Positions 26,733-34,481 of a stretch of 64,000 nucleotides of DNA are shown here, piece by piece. The position numbers and the translations under genes are program-made. Within the stretch, counting starts at the first letter, position 1. Each line of letters starts with the position of its first letter. The stretch is from Scandinavium sp036271055. Its GTDB lineage: Bacteria; Pseudomonadota; Gammaproteobacteria; Enterobacterales; Enterobacteriaceae. A model generated the notes under the pieces. The model saw only the letters and a list, made by a program, of their open reading frames with translations. It was not told where the DNA came from and did no database searches. The stretch covers positions 62,001 to 126,000 of the forward strand of contig NZ_DATBBJ010000027.1 in the NCBI RefSeq assembly GCF_036271055.1, written 5' to 3'.

Positions 26733-27208
26733 AGGCCGGGTGCCTCTGCGCGTTTTTCATCGAGGAAATAGGCGCGACTGTTGTCGTGTACATTGTCTGC
26801 CGCCAGTAACGCGCTCTGCGTTAACCAGCGGTAGTCGTTATGCTGCGCGGTTGGCAACTGCAACTCGCTGACGTCAATCTTGAGGCGAAATCCCAGCACC
26901 ACGTAATGGGTGCTGAAATCGGTGCCGGAAAAATTGTCGTCATAGAAATGCTGCCAGACGCCGTAAAACTGGCCCGCCGACAGCGGCAGGCGCAGACCCA
27001 GCTCCGCTTCGGTCAGGCGCGAAAAGGCATCCGCGAGACGTTCATCTTTCTGCACTCGCCCGCCCGGCACGAACCAATAGCCCTGTGCCGGACGGTTGTT
27101 CCGTTTCCCGAGCAGAAATTCTCCCTCCGCGTTCTCGACGATCAGATCGAGTGAAATGAGCGGCGTCGAACGCACGACGGTGGCAAAATCTTCTGGCTTC
27201 AGAAACAT
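26729..27208 (-). CDS. gmm: GDP-mannose mannosyl hydrolase Gmm (WcaH)
   Basis: This 159-residue Nudix-fold enzyme hydrolyses GDP-mannose to GDP and mannose, adjusting the GDP-sugar pool. The modified Nudix motif is visible as GGRVQKDERLADAFSRLTEA followed by ELGL (about 48-71); it lacks one of the usual glutamates, the known feature of this family that lets it cleave a C-O rather than a P-O bond. It lies 3 bases after fcl and overlaps wcaI by 4 bases. Confidence 0.95.
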   Translation of the reverse strand: MFLKPEDFATVVRSTPLISLDLIVENAEGEFLLGKRNNRPAQGYWFVPGGRVQKDERLADAFSRLTEAELGLRLPLSAGQFYGVWQHFYDDNFSGTDFSTHYVVLGFRLKIDVSELQLPTAQHNDYRWLTQSALLAADNVHDNSRAYFLDEKRAEAPGL

Positions 27209-27211
27209 GGC

Positions 27212-28177
27212 TTATCCCCGGAAACGGTGCTGGTTCTCAAGGAACCACTGGTAAGTGCTGGCGAGCCCTGCTTCCAGCGTCACTTCGTGATACCAGCCGA
27301 GCTGATGCAGACGCGACACGTCCAGCAGTTTACGCGGCGTACCGTCCGGTTTAGTGGCATCGAACACCACGCGGCCTTTGTAGCCCACCACTTTGGCAAG
27401 GGTTTGCGCCAGTTCGCGAATGGTGCAATCCACACCCGTACCGACGTTAATGTGCGACAGCATCGGCTCGGTGTTTTCCTGCCACACTTCGCGATCCAGT
27501 TCCATTACGTGAATGCTTGCCGCAGCCATATCATCGACGTGCAGGAATTCACGCATCGGCGTGCCACTGCCCCACACCACCACGTCAGCCGCGTTGTCTT
27601 GCGTGGCTTCGTGGAAACGGCGCAGCAGCGCCGGGATCACGTGGGAATTGCTCGGGTGGAAGTTGTCATGCGGGCCGTACAGGTTGGTCGGCATCACCGA
27701 GCGATAGTCGCGGTTATGCTGACGGTTGTACGATTCGCACAGCTTGATCCCGGCGATTTTGGCAATCGCATACGGTTCGTTGGTGGCTTCAAGCGTGCCC
27801 TGCAACAATTCGCTTTCCGGGATCGGCTGTTTTGCCATCTTCGGGTAAATGCACGATGAGCCGAGGAACAGCAGCTTGTTCACGTTGTGCATGTGCGCGG
27901 CGTGAATGATGTTGCTTTCGATCATCATGTTCTCGTAGATGAAATCAGCCGGGAAGCTGTTGTTCGCCACAATCCCGCCCACTTTCGCCGCAGCCAGATA
28001 CACCTGGTCGATGCGCGCTTCGGCGAAGAAATCATTCACCGCTTTGCTATCCAGCAGGTTCAGTTGGTCGCGGGTACGCAGCACCAGCTCCACATCACCG
28101 CGCTGTTCCAGCTGGCGAACGATGGCTGAGCCCACCATTCCGCGGTGGCCGGCGACAAAAATACGTTGTTTGGTCAT
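27212..28177 (-). CDS. fcl: GDP-L-fucose synthase Fcl (WcaG)
   Basis: This 321-residue epimerase-reductase converts GDP-4-keto-6-deoxymannose to GDP-L-fucose. It has the NADPH-binding GHRGMVGSAI near 10-19, FLGSSCIYP near 104-112 with the catalytic serine and cysteine, and YAIAK with the Tyr/Lys pair near 136-140. It follows gmd by 3 bases and acts on the gmd product. Confidence 0.96.
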   Translation of the reverse strand: MTKQRIFVAGHRGMVGSAIVRQLEQRGDVELVLRTRDQLNLLDSKAVNDFFAEARIDQVYLAAAKVGGIVANNSFPADFIYENMMIESNIIHAAHMHNVNKLLFLGSSCIYPKMAKQPIPESELLQGTLEATNEPYAIAKIAGIKLCESYNRQHNRDYRSVMPTNLYGPHDNFHPSNSHVIPALLRRFHEATQDNAADVVVWGSGTPMREFLHVDDMAAASIHVMELDREVWQENTEPMLSHINVGTGVDCTIRELAQTLAKVVGYKGRVVFDATKPDGTPRKLLDVSRLHQLGWYHEVTLEAGLASTYQWFLENQHRFRG

Positions 28178-28180
28178 GAC

Positions 28181-29302
28181 TCAGGACTCCAGCGCGATGG
28201 CTACCTCGTAACCGTGAGCTTTAAGCAGGGAGTGTTTCTTCGCTGCTTCCAGATCGTTGGCAACCATCTCGGAGACCATTTCCTGCAAGGTAATTTCCGG
28301 TTTCCAGCCCAGTTTTTCGTGTGCTTTGGTTGGGTCGCCGAGCAGGGTTTCCACTTCCGCAGGACGGAAGTAACGCGGGTCAACGGCAATCATTACGTCA
28401 CCTGGCTTCACGCCTGGCGCATCGTGACCGGTCACGGAAACAACGATGCCTTTCTCTTCCACGCCCGTGCCTTCAAAGCGCAGTTTGATACCCAGTTGTG
28501 CAGCAGCCATTTCAACGAACTGACGGACGGAATACTGCACGCCGGTCGCGATCACGAAATCTTCTGGCGTGTCCTGCTGCAGCATCATCCACTGCATTTT
28601 TACGTAGTCTTTGGCATGGCCCCAGTCACGCAGGGAATCCATGTTGCCGAGGTACAGGCACTTCTCCAGACCCTGAGCGATGTTGGCGATCGCACGGGTG
28701 ATTTTGCGGGTCACGAAGGTTTCACCGCGACGTGGGGATTCGTGGTTAAACAGAATGCCGTTACAGGCAAACATGCCGTAGGATTCACGGTAGTTAACGG
28801 TGATCCAGTACGCATAGAGCTTGGCGACAGCATACGGAGAACGCGGGTAGAACGGCGTGGTCTCTTTCTGTGGGATTTCCTGCACCAGACCGTACAACTC
28901 AGAAGTGGACGCCTGGTAGAAACGGGTTTTCTTCTCAAGGCCGAGGAAACGAATCGCTTCCAGCAGACGCAGCGTACCCATTGCATCAACGTCAGCGGTG
29001 TATTCCGGGGATTCGAAGGAGACAGCAACGTGGCTCATTGCACCCAGGTTGTACACTTCGTCCGGCTGCACTTCTTGCAGAATACGGGTCAGGTTGGAAG
29101 AGTCGGTCAGGTCACCATAATGCAGGTGGAATTTCGGGTTAGCTGCATGCGGATCCTGATAGATGTGGTCTACACGCTCGGTGTTGAAAGAAGACGCACG
29201 ACGCTTAATACCGTGAACTTCATACCCTTTTTCCAGCAACAATTCTGCCAGATAAGAACCATCTTGCCCGGTAACGCCGGTGATGAGTGCGACTTTTGAC
29301 AT
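28181..29302 (-). CDS. gmd: GDP-mannose 4,6-dehydratase Gmd
   Basis: This 373-residue NADP-dependent enzyme makes GDP-4-keto-6-deoxymannose, the fucose precursor. It has TGVTGQDGSYLAELLL near 9-24, the STSELYG catalytic segment near 132-138 with Thr, Ser and Glu, and YAVAK near 157-161. It is one of the most conserved genes in the operon. It follows wcaF by 16 bases. Confidence 0.97.
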   Translation of the reverse strand: MSKVALITGVTGQDGSYLAELLLEKGYEVHGIKRRASSFNTERVDHIYQDPHAANPKFHLHYGDLTDSSNLTRILQEVQPDEVYNLGAMSHVAVSFESPEYTADVDAMGTLRLLEAIRFLGLEKKTRFYQASTSELYGLVQEIPQKETTPFYPRSPYAVAKLYAYWITVNYRESYGMFACNGILFNHESPRRGETFVTRKITRAIANIAQGLEKCLYLGNMDSLRDWGHAKDYVKMQWMMLQQDTPEDFVIATGVQYSVRQFVEMAAAQLGIKLRFEGTGVEEKGIVVSVTGHDAPGVKPGDVMIAVDPRYFRPAEVETLLGDPTKAHEKLGWKPEITLQEMVSEMVANDLEAAKKHSLLKAHGYEVAIALES

Positions 29303-29318
29303 GTTTATATTCCTCTAC

Positions 29319-29876
29319 TTACAGGGAGTTAATAGTTTCAACGCGTTCGCGCGTCACCACTGCGGGACTGCCACGGCAAATCACATTTGCCGGTAGCGAT
29401 TTAAATACGCTGCTGCGCGCGCCAACGACGGTGCCATCACCTATCGTTACGCCGGGTGCGACAAACACATCCGTTGCCAGCCAGCATTTCTCGCCAATCA
29501 CAATCGGCGTCGCGTTAATATCAAAATGCGCGCTGGTATAATCGTGACTGCCGGTACATAAATAACATTTTTGCGATACCACTGAATTGGCGCCAATCGT
29601 TATCTCGCCCAGGGTATATAACACCGCGTCATCACCCACCCATGCGTAATCACCCAAGGTTAATTTCCACGGATAAGTAATTTTTACTGACGGACGAATG
29701 ACTACGTTTTTTCCTATTTTTGCGCCGAACAGGCGCAATAAAAATGCACGCCAGCGATAAAGTATTTGGGGAGACCACGCAAATAATGTTGCCTGTACCG
29801 CCCACCACAATTGCACTTTAATACCGCCCGCGCCCCGGAACCCTTTCGGCACCGAGAATCCGTTTAATTCCTGCAT
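29319..29876 (-). CDS. wcaF: Colanic acid O-acetyltransferase WcaF
   Basis: This 185-residue left-handed beta-helix acetyltransferase belongs to the LacA/NodL hexapeptide family and acetylates a colanic acid sugar. Hexapeptide repeats run from about residue 55 to 165, including IGKNVVIRPSVKITYP, TIGANSVVSQK and APGVTIGDGTVVGARSSV; a GSHDY segment carries the likely catalytic histidine. I chose the ATG with AAGGA six bases upstream over a TTG one codon earlier. Confidence 0.94.
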   Translation of the reverse strand: MQELNGFSVPKGFRGAGGIKVQLWWAVQATLFAWSPQILYRWRAFLLRLFGAKIGKNVVIRPSVKITYPWKLTLGDYAWVGDDAVLYTLGEITIGANSVVSQKCYLCTGSHDYTSAHFDINATPIVIGEKCWLATDVFVAPGVTIGDGTVVGARSSVFKSLPANVICRGSPAVVTRERVETINSL

Positions 29877-29891
29877 CAATGATCCTTATAA

Positions 29892-30638
29892 TTACGACTT
29901 GTTATATAAGGCTTTCGTTTTACCGGTGGTGCGCAGGCGTAATGCCAGAGACATTTCGGCCCAAAAACCCGGCACCCGTAATATCTGACGTTGCACTTTT
30001 TTGGCATCTTCACATAATTCCAGATTATTGGAGGTTGACACCCCGCCCATCGAGAATTCTGACACCAGGCCTTTAATTCGCTTGAAGGAATAACCTTCTT
30101 TATACATTTTCGCCGCCAGGGCGTAATCCGATGACACGCGATATTGCAGATCGTACGGATAGCGTTGCAGACCACTCAACGGGAAGAAAATAGCCTGATG
30201 ACTCGCCGGAAGACTGTGGTAAATATACCAGCCCGGTTTTGCACTGCGGCGAACTTTATGCCCGTCACCAAAATCCAGTATTGCGTCACCGATATACATC
30301 GCATCATCATTTTTACTGCCGAGCTGACGCACGCTGTGGGCAATCTCTTCGTGGAACACGTCGCCGGAATTCAGGAAGATGGCGAAATTTCCGCGCGACA
30401 TCTCAATGCCCTTGTTCATGGCGTCGTAGATGCCTTTATCCTTCTCACTGATATAACGTAAGTTATAGTCACTGTTCAGCTTTTCCAGAAACTCGGCGGT
30501 GCCATCTGCGGAACCACCGTCCACGACAATCCATTCAAACTCGATGTTCGGATCGCGCGCCAGATGAGCCAATGATGCCCAGGTTTTCACCACGCCTTCA
30601 TAATTTCGAAATGCAACGGTAATGACACTTAGCAACAT
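29892..30638 (-). CDS. wcaE: Colanic acid glycosyltransferase WcaE
   Basis: This 248-residue GT2 (GT-A fold) transferase has LSVITVAFRNYEG at the N-terminus, IVVDGGSADGTAEFL near 37-51 and an FLNSGD segment near 88-93 in the DXD position. In colanic acid it is usually linked to a fucose step early in repeat assembly. It sits 14 bases after wcaD and 15 bases before wcaF. Confidence 0.93.
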   Translation of the reverse strand: MLLSVITVAFRNYEGVVKTWASLAHLARDPNIEFEWIVVDGGSADGTAEFLEKLNSDYNLRYISEKDKGIYDAMNKGIEMSRGNFAIFLNSGDVFHEEIAHSVRQLGSKNDDAMYIGDAILDFGDGHKVRRSAKPGWYIYHSLPASHQAIFFPLSGLQRYPYDLQYRVSSDYALAAKMYKEGYSFKRIKGLVSEFSMGGVSTSNNLELCEDAKKVQRQILRVPGFWAEMSLALRLRTTGKTKALYNKS

Positions 30639-30652
30639 TTTTCGATTCCTCG

Positions 30653-31873
30653 TTAGCTGTCCGTCAGTTTCAGCGCTTTACGCAGAATAAATGGACACAC
30701 AATTAAAAACGCATATTCCGGGCTAAATATTGAACCGGTAAAAAACAGCGACACGGGAAAGAACAGGAACAACTGCACGCGGAAATTTTGGTTATTACCA
30801 AACGCGTTAATCATCATCTTCCCGACTTTCGACATATACCATGCTGTTAATATCACGGCGAACCATGAGAAATAAATCATCAGCAGATACAAACCATTGT
30901 CTATGGTTTTACCGACGTCCGCACCGTTAAAGATTCCGAATGATGCGACATATTCGTAAAGAGATCCAAATCGAACCACACCATCAATGTGGGTTAATGA
31001 ATAACCGACCATCACTAATGGACCAATAATTCGGTAATACGAAGACGATCCTTCCGTTCCGAGATCGCCAAGGCGTTCCGATATATACGGAAAAGCAAAA
31101 ATCAGACCGACTAAAAAGACCGCAAGGGAAATAATCGCCAGTGGCAATTTTTTACTGATCGCTTCTTTATTCAGATACTGGAATGCCCACTCAAGCAAAT
31201 AAAACAGAATGAAGGTCATTACGCCTGAAAACGATCCCGAGAGCACTATCCCTGCCAGAATCATAGCATCGGTCTTGGGGGTTTTGATACCAAACTGTTT
31301 GATACTGAGCCAAATTGAGATTAGTGCCAGAGCGAAGAACGCAGGTTCGAAATAAAGTGCCGTAGTTCGTTTACCGCCGAACTTAATAAAGTTCAGAACA
31401 TAGCTGTTACTGTAAATCAGATATTTCGAAATTGTCTCCATCAGACTGCTGCCGCCGCTGAGGATAATCTGTGCCATCTCCAGCGCCGCCAGCATGACGA
31501 CTAACCCGACCACCACATAAAAGAAGCGCAAAATCTTACGGTAGTTGTGCGCCGAAATCGTTTTGAAGCGAATGCTCCACACCATACCGATGATGATCAC
31601 GATGTAGACAAACAGCATCGTTGAGGTCACGTATTTGCTGGCGTCCAGCGACTGACCAAAGATGTAGTTGAACACCGTCAGCCCTGCTCCGGCACCGAGT
31701 GCAATCATCAGTTTTTTCAGGCTGATGCGCTCGACATACAGCAACAACAGGACCGGTAAAAACGTGACGATGGTGATTGGGAAACTTTCGCCGAGTTGGG
31801 CGATTTTAACGTTAACCAGCAGGTAGATTAACGGCAGCAGCAGATAGCTACAGATTCTGATAGAACTCGACAT
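30653..31873 (-). CDS. wcaD: Colanic acid polymerase WcaD
   Basis: This 406-residue membrane protein has about 10-12 helices and is the Wzy-type polymerase of colanic acid. I placed the start at the ATG reading SSSIRICSYLLLPL, which gives the E. coli length; the longer frame upstream is coding sequence of wcaC in another frame. The gene starts 26 bases inside wcaC. A long polar stretch near residues 280-330 matches the large periplasmic loop of this polymerase. Confidence 0.92.
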   Translation of the reverse strand: MSSSIRICSYLLLPLIYLLVNVKIAQLGESFPITIVTFLPVLLLLYVERISLKKLMIALGAGAGLTVFNYIFGQSLDASKYVTSTMLFVYIVIIIGMVWSIRFKTISAHNYRKILRFFYVVVGLVVMLAALEMAQIILSGGSSLMETISKYLIYSNSYVLNFIKFGGKRTTALYFEPAFFALALISIWLSIKQFGIKTPKTDAMILAGIVLSGSFSGVMTFILFYLLEWAFQYLNKEAISKKLPLAIISLAVFLVGLIFAFPYISERLGDLGTEGSSSYYRIIGPLVMVGYSLTHIDGVVRFGSLYEYVASFGIFNGADVGKTIDNGLYLLMIYFSWFAVILTAWYMSKVGKMMINAFGNNQNFRVQLFLFFPVSLFFTGSIFSPEYAFLIVCPFILRKALKLTDS

Positions 31874-33065
31874 ACTCCTCCAGCATCTGTTGTCCACTGT
31901 ATGCCTGACGGCTGCGCGCGCGGAACGCATCTAACGTTGTCGAAAAAATAGCTTCGGCAATCTGCGCTTTCGGCAACTGAACCAGCTTCACCACTTCTTC
32001 GTGGCTGACGGTGCGCCCGCCTGATTTCTCCAGCACTTCCTGCGCCGCCTCGCTTGGCGTGGCAATTACTGGCACGCCGATGGACAGCGCTTCGCAGAGA
32101 ATTAACGGGTAGTTATCCACGCGGGAGCTGAACAGCAGTGCATCCAGTTGGTTGAGTTCACTCATCAACTGACGCTTGTTGGTCAGAAAGCCGTGGTTGA
32201 TGACGTTCTTGCCTTCAAACGGCGAGAACTTGCCGAAGGTATGAACTTCAACAGCATCGCCGAGTGCAATAATGTCACGCACCAATTGCTGATTAGTTTT
32301 GCCGTCGTAACGCAGGTCATGCGCCACCACTGCAATTTTTGGCTTGCTGCCGGTGACGCTCTGCGGCGTCAGTTCAGCCAGAATTGTTTCGGTCGCCACG
32401 TCGATACCGTTATTAATAATCTGACAATGGCCTTCGCCGTACAGACGGTTGAACGCATCGGCGACGTGCTGGCTCGGGGAGATAAACTGGCAGCCGAGCG
32501 CGATCATTTCGCGGAACAGCTGGCGTTTACCGCCGACTAACTGGCTGGCACGGTCAATTTTTACTGGTGGGTAGTTGGTCAACGTCGGGCATTTCCCGCA
32601 GCCGCTTTTCCACTCTTCACAGCCGTCGAGAAACGCACAGCGCCCTGTTACGCTCCAGTGATCGTGCAGCGTCCAGACAAAACGCACATCGCGTTTGTGC
32701 TCTTTCAGCTTGTGGCAAAAATCCACCACTTCTTCGAGATTCAGCCAGTAGCTGTGCAGCACATGAAAATGCAACACCACCGGCCCGGACGTACGGGTCA
32801 CGGTGCGATAAAGATTGTTGAGATTGCCAAACACGTCGCGGTTGAACAGACGGAACAGCGCCAGATTTGCCATGGAGGTAAAGCGTGCGGTCTGTTTGAT
32901 CACGTTTGGGTAGTCGTCATGGCTGACGCTTTTCTTGCCGCCTTTGCCGTAACCGTAGACGAAGCGTGAAGACAAACCCTTTTGCAGCGCGCGCTGATGT
33001 AAATCCAGCGCCACGCCAGCCGCCCCGCCTTCGGCGAGACGAACGTTAAATTGCAGAATATTCAT
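31848..33065 (-). CDS. wcaC: Colanic acid glycosyltransferase WcaC
   Basis: This 405-residue GT4-family transferase is assigned to a galactosyl transfer in colanic acid synthesis. It begins ILQFNVRLAEGGAAGVALDL, the glycine-rich acceptor loop, has WTLHDHWSVTGRCAFLDGC in the middle, and ILCEALSIGVPVIATPSEAA at the donor site near 320-339. The start overlaps the wcaB stop (ATGA) and the end overlaps wcaD by 26 bases. Confidence 0.93.
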   Translation of the reverse strand: MNILQFNVRLAEGGAAGVALDLHQRALQKGLSSRFVYGYGKGGKKSVSHDDYPNVIKQTARFTSMANLALFRLFNRDVFGNLNNLYRTVTRTSGPVVLHFHVLHSYWLNLEEVVDFCHKLKEHKRDVRFVWTLHDHWSVTGRCAFLDGCEEWKSGCGKCPTLTNYPPVKIDRASQLVGGKRQLFREMIALGCQFISPSQHVADAFNRLYGEGHCQIINNGIDVATETILAELTPQSVTGSKPKIAVVAHDLRYDGKTNQQLVRDIIALGDAVEVHTFGKFSPFEGKNVINHGFLTNKRQLMSELNQLDALLFSSRVDNYPLILCEALSIGVPVIATPSEAAQEVLEKSGGRTVSHEEVVKLVQLPKAQIAEAIFSTTLDAFRARSRQAYSGQQMLEEYVEFYQNL

Positions 33066-33550
33066 TTGAGCACCTTTACTCGCGCTTTTTCACCGACCAC
33101 CAGCGCATTGTCCGGTACGTCATCCAGCACGACGCTGCCCGCGCCGACGGCAACGTTGTTGCCGATTTTGATATCGCCGATGATCACCACGTTGGCACCC
33201 AGCTCCACGCCGTTGCCAATCACCGGACAGGCCAGATTATCTGCGCCACGGTTGCCAATGGTAACGCCGTGACGAATGGTGAAATCATCGCCCGCGACCA
33301 CGAATTTATTGATAACAACCGCGTAGCCATGATGAATGGTGAAACGACGGCCAATGGTCGCGGCAGCCTGAATTTCGTAACCAAAAAGGCATTCGGTGAC
33401 GAAGCGATACATCAGCAACATCGGGGCGGCCCAGATATTGTTGATGACGCTTTTCTTGCGCCAGACAGAACAGAAATGGGCGATGCGGTACGCCATCACC
33501 ATGCAGCACGGACGCAGGCTCCAGCTATTTGCGCGTAAATCTTCCAGCAT
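33062..33550 (-). CDS. wcaB: Colanic acid O-acetyltransferase WcaB
   Basis: This 162-residue serine-acetyltransferase-like protein has hexapeptide repeats from about residue 65 on (ATIGRRFTIHHGYAVVIN, IGNRGADN, IGNGVELGANVVIIG, IGNNVAVGAGSVVLD). It is one of two O-acetylases of the operon. Two adjacent ATGs are possible; the second gives the E. coli length and overlaps the wcaA stop. The HHG segment holds the likely catalytic histidine. Confidence 0.94.
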   Translation of the reverse strand: MLEDLRANSWSLRPCCMVMAYRIAHFCSVWRKKSVINNIWAAPMLLMYRFVTECLFGYEIQAAATIGRRFTIHHGYAVVINKFVVAGDDFTIRHGVTIGNRGADNLACPVIGNGVELGANVVIIGDIKIGNNVAVGAGSVVLDDVPDNALVVGEKARVKVLK

Positions 33551-34392
33551 CATTTCCCCCGCAGGCCATCGGCCAGACGTTTTCCGTTACGCACCGACAA
33601 CAGCGTCAACAACGTGCGCCAGTTCATGCGCTTGTTGCGAATCTGGTAAAGCGTGAACAGCTGATACTTTTTGCTCGCGCGGTCGAATTTGCCTTTGTGC
33701 TTGCGGTAGAAATGGAAATAGCCGGAAAACTTTTTCGGCGACGACGTAATCTGCATTTCACCGTGGTTGATGTGCAGAATTTGTGTTGCTTCTTCCACTT
33801 TCCACGGCTCGCCGTATTCGGTCACCATGCGCAGAAAAATGTCGTAATCCTGCGCGGCTTTCAGTTCGGTATCGAACAGACACTCTTTGAAACGCCACGC
33901 CCAACTGAACACCTGATTACCGATGATGTTGCGCTTGAAGAACAACTTGCGGGAATACGGTGATTTCGGGTACAGCGGCAGACTGGCTGGCTGCGAATAA
34001 ACTTCCCCTTCGCAGACATAGTCGTTGGCATACAGAAAGGCGTGAGTCACCAGTTGGTGTTTGTGCTCAAGGAACACTGACAGGCGGTTAGGCGTCCATT
34101 CGTCATCATCATCAATGCCAGTAATGAAATGGCCTTTCGCCTGCAATATCGCCTGGTTACGCACGGCACAAGCGCCCGAGTTGAAATCGTTACGGGTGTA
34201 GCGCACGCGCGGATCGTTCAACCCGTCGACAAACTGTTGCAGCTGTTCAAAGGAAGAGGAACAGTCGTCAACAATCATCAGCTCCCAGTGCGGGTAATCC
34301 TGGCGCAGCACCGATTTGATGGCGCGGATAGCCAGCTGTTGCCGGTTCCAGGTGGGCATATAAATGGAAATCAGAGGGCTTGGTGTTGTCAT
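33550..34392 (-). CDS. wcaA: Colanic acid glycosyltransferase WcaA
   Basis: This 280-residue GT2 transferase has ISIYMPTWNRQQLAIRAIKS at the N-terminus, MIVDDCSSS near 39-47 and TGIDDDDEWTPNR near 91-103 as the DXD region. Its exact sugar step is less certain than those of the other transferases; some models assign it to glucuronic acid transfer. It is separated from wzc by an 89-base gap with a strong hairpin. Confidence 0.93.
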   Translation of the reverse strand: MTTPSPLISIYMPTWNRQQLAIRAIKSVLRQDYPHWELMIVDDCSSSFEQLQQFVDGLNDPRVRYTRNDFNSGACAVRNQAILQAKGHFITGIDDDDEWTPNRLSVFLEHKHQLVTHAFLYANDYVCEGEVYSQPASLPLYPKSPYSRKLFFKRNIIGNQVFSWAWRFKECLFDTELKAAQDYDIFLRMVTEYGEPWKVEEATQILHINHGEMQITSSPKKFSGYFHFYRKHKGKFDRASKKYQLFTLYQIRNKRMNWRTLLTLLSVRNGKRLADGLRGK

Positions 34393-34429
34393 TTTGTTCC
34401 CCGACTTGCTGAGATGGCCCCTCTCCCCG

Positions 34430-34451
34430 CCCCTCTCCAGGCGGAGAGGGG
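34430..34451. promoter_or_regulatory. Hairpin between wzc and wcaA, possible attenuator
   Basis: CCCCTCTCC and GGAGAGGGG form a perfect nine-base stem with a four-base loop in the gap after wzc. A second small hairpin (CTCCC / GGGAG) lies just upstream on the transcript. Group 1 capsule and colanic acid operons often have a stem-loop here that lowers expression of the genes beyond wza-wzb-wzc. No long T-run is present. Confidence 0.65.
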
Positions 34452-34481
34452 AACACTCCCTGGGAGGGAGAGGAGAAAAGG

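Noticed and set aside
25380..26771. 463-codon open frame on the plus strand
   Set aside because: It is antisense to the well-conserved wcaI and the start of cpsB, is rich in His, Arg and Gln as expected from reverse reading of a GC-rich gene, and has no recognisable domain or ribosome site.
28145..29299. 384-codon open frame on the plus strand
   Set aside because: It lies opposite nearly all of gmd, whose catalytic motifs are complete. The predicted protein shows no domain.
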